Source of the DNA: CBDUXT01 sp965371245
GTDB lineage: Bacteria; Planctomycetota; Phycisphaerae; UBA1845
Direction of reading: 5' to 3'
Assembly (NCBI GenBank): GCA_965371245.1
Contig: CBDUXT010000139.1
Span: 1 to 10,785, forward strand
DNA: 10,785 nt
Positions 1 through 6,049 of the stretch are shown here, in pieces. The notes beneath the pieces were generated by a model. The model saw nothing but the letters and a program-made list of their open reading frames with translations. It did not search any database and was not told the origin of the DNA. Within the stretch, counting starts at the first letter, position 1; each line of letters begins with the position of its first letter. The translations under genes and the position numbers were made by a program.

Positions 1-71
1 AGCCCGCGGCTCGGGAAAAACTTATCGGCGCGGCTCGGAGCAAGGACGCCTCAGACACACTTCTCGACGCG

Positions 72-3000
72 CTACTCTTTCGAGCCCTCGCTCCGCGTTT
101 GGATCAGGTCGAGGCCCAGCGTCTCGCCTTTCTTGACGGCCGGGACGCCCTCGGCCAGCCAGACCGGCGGCGGGGCGTCTTTGAGGTAGTGGTCGAAGAA
201 CTGTTGCATGCGGACGGACCAGTCCTTCTGGTTGTGTCGCTTGCGCAGGCCGTGGGCTTCGCCGTTGTAGTTGAGCATCCACGCGGGTTTGCCGAGACGG
301 CGAAGGGCCACGAACAACTCGATCCCCTGATACCACGGGACCGCGCCGTCCTCGTCGTTGTGCAGGATCAGAAGGGGCGTATCGACCTTGTCGGCCCAGA
401 AGACGGGTGAGTTTTCGATGTACTTGTGCTGCGCGTTCCACAGTGTTCCGCCGATGCGGCTCTGGGTCTGCTCGTACTGAAACATACGGCTCATGCCGCT
501 GGCCCAGCGGATCCCGCCGTAGGCGCTGGTCATGTTGCTGACCGGCGCGCCGGACTCTGCGGCCGCGAACATGTTCGTCCGTGTCACCAGGTAGGCCGTC
601 TGATACCCGCCCCAACTGTGGCCCTGGGTTCCGATGTGGTCTTGATCCACGAACCCCTTGTCGATCAGGCTGGCCACACCCGGAAGGATGGCGTTGACGG
701 CGCTTTGCCCGGGATAGCCGATGCGGTAGGGGATGTCCGGCACGAAAAGGAGGTAGCCGCGGCTGACGTAGAAGCTGTAGTTGATGCTCGATCTCGCCGG
801 CGCCGGCGCGGCGTGGCGGTGCAGGTTGTCGGAGTTTCGTTCGTAGAAGTAGACGAGCATGGGGTACTTCTTGGCCGGGTCGAATCCTTCCGGTTTGTAG
901 AGGATGCCCTGTAGCTTTTGGCCGTCGAGCGATGACCAGTCAACGAGCTCGGCCGTTCCCCAAAGGTAGTCCTGTTGTTGGGGATTGGCGTCGCTGAGCC
1001 GCTGCATGTCGCCGAAGTCCATGTCGCTGACCCACACATCGGGGAAGCGCTCGAACGTCGATCTGGTGAACATGAGGGCGTCCGCCTCCTTGGCCTTTCG
1101 CGGCGTGGACATCCGTTCGTCGCGCATGATGACCTTGGTGGGGGGCTCTTTGCTGCGAACCTGATCGCGATAGAAGCCGGACGCTTTGGTGTACAGATGA
1201 AAGGCCGAGAGAAGCATCGGCTTTTCCGGGTCGATGCCGTCGGGCTCTGCTCCACCGCGTCTGCCGCCTCGCCGACCTCGAGGGGCGCTCTGGCGAGGAT
1301 CGAGCCGAACGTATCGGAGTCGAAGATCGTTCTCCCGCCCGAACCCGTCGGTGACGCAGTTCGGCGGCCAGAAGCCGTCCGGGTTGGTGGCCCAGATGTC
1401 GTTGCGATCGTAGACCAGGAAGGCCTGATCGCCCTCGACCCAGCCGGCGCTGCCGTATGAGCGGGGGAGCGAGGGTGTGTCGTGCAGCTCGTTGTTCACG
1501 GGGTGGGGAAGCAGTTCCGTGAGGTTCACGGTCTTCTTGGTTTTTACGGACATGGCGAACCAAGCGAGCTCGCGGCCGTCCCACCAGGACACGTACTTCG
1601 AGCCGGGGGATAGACTGGCGCGCGCGGGCACCTTCTCAAGGACCCGCTCGCGCTCGCCGGTCTTCACGTCGATCAGGTAGACGTCGGTGTATCCGGAGCT
1701 GTCCCACGAGCGCGAAATGTCGTACGGAAGGCTCGACGAGCCGACGGCCACGTCGGCGTCACCCTTCGAGCCCACGGTGGCGTTGGGAACGTCTTCGGTG
1801 GCGAGCTGGACGACTTTCCCGTCGCCGAGATGCGCCACGGCCAGATAAGTTCGCTTGCGTTCCTGCTCGGCCTGCAAGAGTTGCTGCGGCTGAAGCTGTC
1901 GATCCTTCCAGTGCCATACATCGACCTTGACCTCGGGTTCGTCGTCGTCCTTCTCGTCTTCCTCATCCTCTTCGGGCTTGGGCTCAGGACGCGGGGCGGT
2001 TCCGAAGTAGAGCCGCTTGCCGTTTTCGGAGAACGACGGGTTACGATTCTCGGCCACCCACCATCCCTCGGCGAGCCCATCGGTTCCCTCGCCCGCGACG
2101 AGTTCGGCCTCTTTCATACCCTTGTGCCAGCGGTAGAGCGTCCAGGCGGGCTTGTCGGCCTCGTGATCGTCGCGGCTGGTCAAAAAAGCGAACTCCTTGC
2201 CGGCCTTGTCAATCACGATCGCTTTGTAGTCGCCTTTGCCGGCGATGATCTGCCGGACCTTGCCGGTTCCGACGGTCACGATGAAAACGCCATCGTCGGC
2301 TCCCTCTTCGGCCGACGCGGCGAACATCAGCACCTTGCCGTCCTCTGAGAACGCGAAGGCAGTGGCGTTTTGGTAGCGATACTCGGCCGCCGTCTCCAGA
2401 TTACGAAGCACCAACTCGGTCCCGAGTTCTTTTTTCTTTTTCTTCTTCTTTTTCCCGTCTTCTTCCTCTTCTTCGCCGGCTTCCTTCTTCTTCTTGGGCT
2501 CTTCGCTCTGCTCTACCTTGGCCTCCGTCTTAGGCTTGGACTTGGCTTCGCCGGAGGCCTTTTTTTCGCCCGTCTTTGTCGGCTCTTGCTCGGACGCCTC
2601 ACCCTTGGCCTTGCCCTCCTCGGTCTCGGGCTTCTCCTCCGCTTCCTCACCCTCTGACAGCTTCTTGGCACCCGAATCCGGAGGTTCTTCGCGCGGCTTT
2701 TCCTTCAGGTAGGCGACCCAGCCGCCGGCCTCGGCGGGAAGGCGGAAAGACTTCACGCGGTCGATCGTGACCATCTTGCCTGACGCCAGGTCGAGGATTT
2801 CCAGGGCGTCCTTGGGCAGGTTGTCGGATCCCTTGCCGGACTTTTTCTTCTTCTTTTTCTTGTTCTCTTTGCGAGCTTTCTTGACCAGCTCTTTGTCCGG
2901 CTTGATGAGGTAGATTGCATAGCCGGCGTAATGGCTGAACCTGGCGGACGCGCCGCGCACGACCTCATAGCCTTGTCCGGCGTCGGCGACGCTACGGACA

Positions 3001-3248
3001 TTCAGCACCGCATCGCCATCGCCGGGAACCAGGTTGTACAGCACCCAGACGCCGTCGCTGGATATCGCCTGACCCCGAATTGTCTTCCACATGTCATAGA
3101 CATCGTGATCCAGCGGCTTCTTCGACGCACTGGCGGCATCTTGATTCGTCTTGCTGTCCGGCGCGTCGTCGGCATGGGACGTCGCTGCGACGATAGAGCA
3201 CAGCAGGAAGGATGCCGTCATGGCGAGGTGACGGGGGCGGATGTTCAT
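72..3248 (-). CDS. Secreted S9-family (prolyl oligopeptidase-like) serine peptidase with highly charged inserts
   Basis: The 1058-residue protein probably cleaves peptides outside the cytoplasm. It begins with a signal peptide (Arg4 and Arg6, hydrophobic residues 9-22) and a likely cleavage site after SHA at residue 26. Residues about 45-740 resemble the beta-propeller of S9 enzymes, and about 770-1040 form the alpha/beta-hydrolase domain. The catalytic triad is visible: Ser878 in GHSWGG, Asp967 in HNDEDGAVP and His999 in GEAHG. The usual S9 length is about 650-800 residues. The excess comes from low-complexity inserts at about 123-141 (Lys run), 184-275 (Glu/Lys-rich with two Lys runs), 419-441 (Glu/Asp/Pro) and 655-668 (Arg/Gly). 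The ATG at 3246-3248 has an excellent Shine-Dalgarno (AAAGAGGAG, 8-nt spacer). The family call is firm. Subfamily (acylaminoacyl-peptidase-like or dipeptidyl-peptidase-like) and substrate are unknown. Confidence 0.93.
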   Translation of the reverse strand: MNIRPRHLAMTASFLLCSIVAATSHADDAPDSKTNQDAASASKKPLDHDVYDMWKTIRGQAISSDGVWVLYNLVPGDGDAVLNVRSVADAGQGYEVVRGASARFSHYAGYAIYLIKPDKELVKKARKENKKKKKKKSGKGSDNLPKDALEILDLASGKMVTIDRVKSFRLPAEAGGWVAYLKEKPREEPPDSGAKKLSEGEEAEEKPETEEGKAKGEASEQEPTKTGEKKASGEAKSKPKTEAKVEQSEEPKKKKEAGEEEEEDGKKKKKKKKELGTELVLRNLETAAEYRYQNATAFAFSEDGKVLMFAASAEEGADDGVFIVTVGTGKVRQIIAGKGDYKAIVIDKAGKEFAFLTSRDDHEADKPAWTLYRWHKGMKEAELVAGEGTDGLAEGWWVAENRNPSFSENGKRLYFGTAPRPEPKPEEDEEDEKDDDEPEVKVDVWHWKDRQLQPQQLLQAEQERKRTYLAVAHLGDGKVVQLATEDVPNATVGSKGDADVAVGSSSLPYDISRSWDSSGYTDVYLIDVKTGERERVLEKVPARASLSPGSKYVSWWDGRELAWFAMSVKTKKTVNLTELLPHPVNNELHDTPSLPRSYGSAGWVEGDQAFLVYDRNDIWATNPDGFWPPNCVTDGFGRENDLRLRYVRLDPRQSAPRGRRGGRRGGAEPDGIDPEKPMLLSAFHLYTKASGFYRDQVRSKEPPTKVIMRDERMSTPRKAKEADALMFTRSTFERFPDVWVSDMDFGDMQRLSDANPQQQDYLWGTAELVDWSSLDGQKLQGILYKPEGFDPAKKYPMLVYFYERNSDNLHRHAAPAPARSSINYSFYVSRGYLLFVPDIPYRIGYPGQSAVNAILPGVASLIDKGFVDQDHIGTQGHSWGGYQTAYLVTRTNMFAAAESGAPVSNMTSAYGGIRWASGMSRMFQYEQTQSRIGGTLWNAQHKYIENSPVFWADKVDTPLLILHNDEDGAVPWYQGIELFVALRRLGKPAWMLNYNGEAHGLRKRHNQKDWSVRMQQFFDHYLKDAPPPVWLAEGVPAVKKGETLGLDLIQTRSEGSKE

Positions 3249-3606
3249 TCGATTGACTCCTCTTTCCGATCTCGACCGGCGTTCCCACTAGGCCCATCCG
3301 GCACTCGGGCGGGTTGGCGGCTTCTGTCACAAACGACAACGCGGCACCGCCGGAACCCAGTATAACGAAACGTCCGCGCTGTTTCATTCGGGGTTTGTTT
3401 CGCAACGGTCACGGGTCGCGCTCACCGTGGCAAGCGGGAAAGCCGAGCGTCGGCCGCTATGAGCGGGACGACCCGGCCACACCCCATCCACCCGGTTCAA
3501 GTTTGGGAGGAATCGCGCTCCGGCTTCACGTGGTTGGCACCTGATCCCGCTTTAGAGTTGGGAATCCCGCTGTTTATCGGAGTGAGCCGAGCGCGGACGC
3601 GGCGCC
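3249..3606. other. Intergenic region between arfB and the S9 peptidase gene
   Basis: These 358 bp separate two minus-strand genes. They hold the peptidase Shine-Dalgarno, the possible promoter above and, near 3311-3358, a weak imperfect hairpin (GGGTT/AACCC plus GGCGG/CCGCC with a two-base bulge). No convincing intrinsic terminator follows arfB, because no GC-rich stem is followed by a T-run on the minus strand. The ORFs here overlap each other in several frames and show no protein-like composition. Confidence 0.6.
3359..3386 (-). promoter_or_regulatory. Possible promoter of the S9 peptidase gene
   Basis: Read on the minus strand, TATACT (3364 to 3359) matches five of six bases of a sigma-70 -10 box. 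The hexamer 16 nt upstream (TGAAAC, 3386 to 3381) is a poor -35. Transcription would start near 3352 and give a leader of about 100 nt before the ATG at 3248. Only the -10 element is persuasive. Confidence 0.3.
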
Positions 3607-4026
3607 TTATTCCGCCGCGGGGCGCGTTCGCAATCTCTTCGTGTCGCCCCGTCGGCGTTTTTCATCCAGCCGGCGACGCTTTGAGCCAGGGGTTGGGCGC
3701 GTGGGGTGCCGCTTCTTGACCGGTCGAGTCGCGATGGCAAGAAGCTCCAACAGTCTTCCCTCGGCCAGCGAGCGGTTCCGCGCTTGCGTCCGTTCGCGGT
3801 GGCAGGAGATCCGCAACCATCCGTCACGCGAGATTCGCGACCGCAACTGCTCGCGAACGCGCCGCTTCTGTGTGGAGGTTAGTGCTGGGCAGCCTGACAG
3901 ATCGAACAGGATCGTGACGCGCGTGTTGAGCTTGTTGACGTTTTGCCCGCCGGGTCCCGGCGACCTCGAGAACCGCACATCGATCCACGGGCGTAGCGAT
4001 TCGATCTTGAAGGAGGGCTCTTGCAT
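3607..4026 (-). CDS. arfB: ArfB-type peptidyl-tRNA hydrolase (alternative ribosome-rescue factor)
   Basis: The 139-residue protein is a release-factor-like hydrolase. It frees nascent chains from ribosomes stalled without a stop codon by placing its GGQ loop in the peptidyl-transferase centre. The GGQ motif is at residues 26-28 within SRSPGPGGQNVNK, and the release-factor core continues through TRVTILFDL to about residue 105. The C-terminal tail (about 103-135) is rich in Lys/Arg, including KRRRLDEKRRRGDTKRLR. This tail is the ArfB hallmark: it occupies the empty mRNA channel and replaces the codon-recognition domain of RF1/RF2. The length matches E. coli ArfB (140 residues). The ATG lies three bases after the stop codon of the upstream methyltransferase gene and lacks a clear Shine-Dalgarno, which suggests coupled translation. 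A general RF-1-domain hydrolase is the only serious alternative name. Confidence 0.9.
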   Translation of the reverse strand: MQEPSFKIESLRPWIDVRFSRSPGPGGQNVNKLNTRVTILFDLSGCPALTSTQKRRVREQLRSRISRDGWLRISCHRERTQARNRSLAEGRLLELLAIATRPVKKRHPTRPTPGSKRRRLDEKRRRGDTKRLRTRPAAE

Positions 4027-4029
4027 GGC

Positions 4030-4797
4030 TTATGGCTTGACCGCTCGCGTGGCGATGAACGTGGGCGTGTAACGGGAAAGGGGCGAGTCAGGGTCGATGT
4101 CCTCATAGAAACCGGTGATCACGAACCCGGCCTCGAGTTGCCCGCCGATCTGGTCGGCCAGCGTATGCCCGAAGGTCAGTGGCTCCTTACGAGCGATCCG
4201 CTCGCGCAGCTCCGCCTCGCTGAGATCACGGGTGTCGGAGAACGGTATGGCGTGCCGCACGGTCAGTTTCTCGCCGGGGCGGGGCTTCTCGTCGAAGAGG
4301 AACTCGACCGGGTTGCAAAAACCGGCCAGCAATGCCCCTTGGTGTCGAAGCACGCGAAACGCCTCGCGCCACACGGGCCGGACGTTCTCGATGAAGCAGT
4401 TGGAGCAGGGATGGACGATCAGATCAAACTGCCCGTCCGAGAACATCTCAAGGTTAGCCATGTCCCCCTGGACGGTCACCAGTGCAAGCGATTCTCGTTC
4501 GGCGACCAAGCGGTCCTGCTCCAGTTGCCTCGGCGAGTTGTCCAGGACGGTGACATGGGCGCCTGCGGCGGAAAGGGTCGGCCCCTGTTGGCCTCCGCCG
4601 GATGCGAGGCACAGCACGTCGAGTCCCTTCAGATCGGGTATCCACTCGCTTGGGACAGGCTTGATAGGAGTCAGGACCACGTTCCAGCGTCCCTGTCGTG
4701 CGGCGGCGATTGCGTCATTCGTGACCGGAACCGTCCACTTGTTGCCCCGCGCGACTTCCTCGTCCCAGGCCATGCGGTTCAAAGATCGACTGTCCAT
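4030..4797 (-). CDS. Class I SAM-dependent methyltransferase, substrate unknown
   Basis: The 255-residue protein has the Rossmann-type methyltransferase fold. Motif I is VLCLASGGGQQGP (about residues 63-75). An acidic residue ends strand 2 in VTVLDNSPRQLEQDR, GDM precedes FDLIVHP, and a VWREAFRVLRHQGALL segment follows. The block LNRMAWDEEVARGNKW at the N-terminus and the ending FGHTLADQIGGQLEAGF then FIATRAVKP belong to a widespread family of uncharacterised methyltransferases, as I recall it. I chose the ATG at 4795-4797, not the longer reading frame from 4881, because the family N-terminus starts there and GGAAAGGAAG sits about 5 nt upstream. The 28 extra residues are Pro/Arg/Gly-rich and look non-coding. 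The gene is followed at once by arfB. The substrate cannot be inferred. Confidence 0.88.
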   Translation of the reverse strand: MDSRSLNRMAWDEEVARGNKWTVPVTNDAIAAARQGRWNVVLTPIKPVPSEWIPDLKGLDVLCLASGGGQQGPTLSAAGAHVTVLDNSPRQLEQDRLVAERESLALVTVQGDMANLEMFSDGQFDLIVHPCSNCFIENVRPVWREAFRVLRHQGALLAGFCNPVEFLFDEKPRPGEKLTVRHAIPFSDTRDLSEAELRERIARKEPLTFGHTLADQIGGQLEAGFVITGFYEDIDPDSPLSRYTPTFIATRAVKP

Positions 4798-4821
4798 AGG
4801 ACTTCCTTTCCGGTCCGAATA

Positions 4822-4855
4822 GCGCCCCGCCCATCGCCCGCCAGGGTCGGGGCGC
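4822..4855 (-). promoter_or_regulatory. Leader hairpin upstream of the methyltransferase gene
   Basis: GCGCCCCG (4822-4829) pairs perfectly with CGGGGCGC (4848-4855). After a one-base bulge, CCC (4830-4832) pairs with GGG (4844-4846). The stem ends 24 bases before the methyltransferase ATG on the minus strand, just upstream of its Shine-Dalgarno. It could be a leader structure. No T-run follows on either strand, so it is not a canonical terminator. It is short and in GC-rich sequence, so chance is possible. Confidence 0.3.
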
Positions 4856-4904
4856 GGCTGTCCGGGCGCGGTGCATGACACTTCCGGCGGAACGGGGACG
4901 ACGA

Positions 4905-4933
4905 GTCACAGCCGCAGGCGCCAGCCTGCGGAC
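4905..4933 (+). repeat. REP-like palindromic repeat, copy 1 (forward)
   Basis: The head GTCACAG is followed by an 8-bp perfect stem, CCGCAGGC (4912-4919) with GCCTGCGG (4924-4931), a GCCA loop and a trailing AC. The layout is the same as the copies at 10565-10593 and 10756-10784. It differs by a paired change in the stem (CA/TG in place of TG/CA) and by the loop sequence. It faces copy 2, with 14 nt between the two 29-nt cores. Confidence 0.7.
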
Positions 4934-4947
4934 CCCCGCGTCATCAT

Positions 4948-4995
4948 GTCACCGGGCTCGCGCCCAGTGCTCTGAAAACTGCCCGCCGCCGATTC
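4948..4995 (-). repeat. REP-like palindromic repeat, copy 2 (inverted) with tail
   Basis: On the minus strand the 29-nt core (4976 to 4948) has head TTCAGAG, stem CACTGGGC/GCCCGGTG and loop GCGA. One T-G pair would be a G-U wobble in minus-strand RNA but is a C-A mismatch if the plus strand is read. The adjoining tail (4977-4995, plus-strand ACTGCCCGCC then GATTC) recurs at 10663-10678 with a 3-nt deletion and one base difference at the core junction. Confidence 0.75.
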
Positions 4996-5034
4996 TGGCA
5001 CGCATCCATCTGGGCGTGAACCAGGCCTCTACAC

Positions 5035-5063
5035 TTGACTTGGGAACTCGCCGATGTTAAAAG
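5035..5063 (+). promoter_or_regulatory. Sigma-70-like promoter for rnc
   Basis: TTGACT (5035-5040) is five of six for a -35 box. A 17-nt spacer leads to TAAAAG (5058-5063), four of six for a -10 box, preceded by TGT (5055-5057) as an extended -10. Transcription should start near 5070 and give a leader of about 145 nt ahead of the rnc GTG. It lies about 40 nt downstream of repeat copy 2. It may also drive the cyclase and phosphatase genes downstream. Confidence 0.6.
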
Positions 5064-5138
5064 AGACAATGGTATGAGAGCCAGTTCAAGCTCGCGCCGC
5101 CTGTCTATGGTCCATTCTTGAGTGCTGTGAAGGCAGGC

Positions 5139-5196
5139 CTTTGGCGAAAGCCGCGATCGGGACGAGTATGCCCGCTGCTCGCGGTTTTCGCCAGGG
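5139..5196 (+). promoter_or_regulatory. Long RNA stem-loop in the rnc leader, candidate RNase III autoregulatory site
   Basis: TGGCGAAAGCCGCGA (5142-5156) pairs along its whole length with TCGCGGTTTTCGCCA (5179-5193): 14 Watson-Crick pairs and one G-U wobble. At the base, T5141-G5194 and T5140-G5195 wobbles and a C5139-G5196 pair extend it. At the tip, after an internal loop, CGGG (5158-5161) pairs with CCCG (5171-5174) around a 9-nt loop. The helix ends 6 nt before the Shine-Dalgarno AGGA (5203-5206) and 17 nt before the GTG start. A long regular helix is what RNase III recognises, and E. coli RNase III is known to cleave the leader of its own mRNA. Autoregulation here is inference. Confidence 0.6.
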
Positions 5197-5213
5197 TCCC
5201 GTAGGACAGACCC

Positions 5214-5921
5214 GTGACCGAATCCGATCGTGCCAGACGCGCCCAAGAGATTGCCCATCATTCCTTCCGCGACCCCGACCTGATCCTCACGTCCCTTCGT
5301 CATTCTTCCGGATCGGACTCGAGACTCCAGAGCAACGAACGCCTCGAATTCCTGGGCGACGCCGTGTTGGGGCTGGTGATCTGCGAGGAACTCTTCCGCC
5401 GTTTTCCGGAGTGGCAGGAGGGTGATCTCACCAAGGTCAAGTCGATGGTCGTCTCGCGGCGTGTCTGTGCCGAAGTCGCGGACCAGATCGGCTTGTCCGA
5501 GCTCTTGATCCTTGGGAACGGCATCAACGGGCAGGGCGAGCTTCCGATGTCGCTGCGGGCCGCCGTGTTCGAGGCCGTCATCGGTGCGGTTTACGTGGAC
5601 GGTGGCTTCGAGGCTGCCAAGCAGTTCATCCTGCGCTATGCCTCGGACCCGATCGATCAGTGGTCGGCCGCGGAGAACCGCGAAAATCACAAGTCCGCTC
5701 TGCAACAGCACGTGCAGCGTTGGCTTTCCTCCACGCCGCGCTACGAAGGGCTCGACGAAAAGGGTCCGGATCATAGCAAGTGTTTCGAGGTGTGCGTCGT
5801 CATCGACCATGAGCGGTTCCCCAGTGCATGGGGTCCGACCAAAAAGGACGCCGAGCAAGAGGCGGCACGCCGCGCGCTGGAGATCCTTCAGAGCCCGCAC
5901 CGAAACCCATCCCACCGGTGA
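5214..5921 (+). CDS. rnc: Ribonuclease III
   Basis: The 235-residue protein is a class 1 RNase III, a homodimeric cytoplasmic enzyme that cuts double-stranded RNA in rRNA and mRNA processing. The RNase III domain spans about 8-145 with the signature NERLEFLGDAVL at 41-52, giving metal/catalytic residues Glu42, Glu45 and Asp49. Glu69 (EGD) and Glu120 (VFEAVIGA) are also present. The double-stranded-RNA-binding domain spans about 158-226, with GPDHSKCFEV and the KKDAEQEAARRALE helix. Length is close to E. coli Rnc (226). One oddity is that the position equivalent to E. coli Asp114 is Ala117 (GCC, 5562-5564). The GTG start is supported by AGGA 7 nt upstream and by the N-terminus fitting the family. 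A promoter and a long leader stem precede it, and the cyclase gene follows after 128 bp. Identity is firm; full catalytic competence is not. Confidence 0.95.
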   Translation: MTESDRARRAQEIAHHSFRDPDLILTSLRHSSGSDSRLQSNERLEFLGDAVLGLVICEELFRRFPEWQEGDLTKVKSMVVSRRVCAEVADQIGLSELLILGNGINGQGELPMSLRAAVFEAVIGAVYVDGGFEAAKQFILRYASDPIDQWSAAENRENHKSALQQHVQRWLSSTPRYEGLDEKGPDHSKCFEVCVVIDHERFPSAWGPTKKDAEQEAARRALEILQSPHRNPSHR

Positions 5922-6049
5922 GAATGACCGACGCAAGCCGCTGCGACAACCCGCGCGCGGCGAAGCTGCCGGCGTGCCCCGCTCCCTGACGGTCGCGGCT
6001 CGGATCACCCATCGCTTCACGTGTGCCGCATCACTAGAATGAGTCACCC

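Noticed and set aside
3..15. CCCG/CGGG hairpin followed by A-run at the left edge
   Set aside because: The stem is four pairs. For the minus-strand peptidase transcript the T-run would precede the stem, so it does not fit a terminator.
2370..2657. Plus-strand reading frames rich in Leu/Phe/Gly opposite the peptidase gene
   Set aside because: They are the complement of the Lys/Glu-rich inserts of the S9 peptidase and mirror its codon bias.
4021..4878. 285-codon plus-strand frame opposite the methyltransferase
   Set aside because: The minus strand encodes a recognisable methyltransferase with motif I and a Shine-Dalgarno. The plus frame resembles no family and is open because of GC-rich codon bias.
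4798..4881. N-terminal extension of the methyltransferase from an upstream start
   Set aside because: The added 28 residues are low-complexity, cover the leader hairpin and Shine-Dalgarno, and precede the usual family N-terminus.
5141..5425. 94-codon frame beginning in the rnc leader
   Set aside because: It would start with TTG inside the leader stem, overlaps rnc in another frame and has no Shine-Dalgarno or family resemblance.
5936..6000. Possible terminator after rnc (AGCCG..CGAC with GTCGCGGCT)
   Set aside because: The arms pair only with a three-base bulge around a 44-nt loop, and no T-run follows.
4944..6047. 367-codon minus-strand frame over rnc
   Set aside because: It lies antisense to a clear RNase III and runs through the repeat and promoter region. 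Its translation has no protein-like features.
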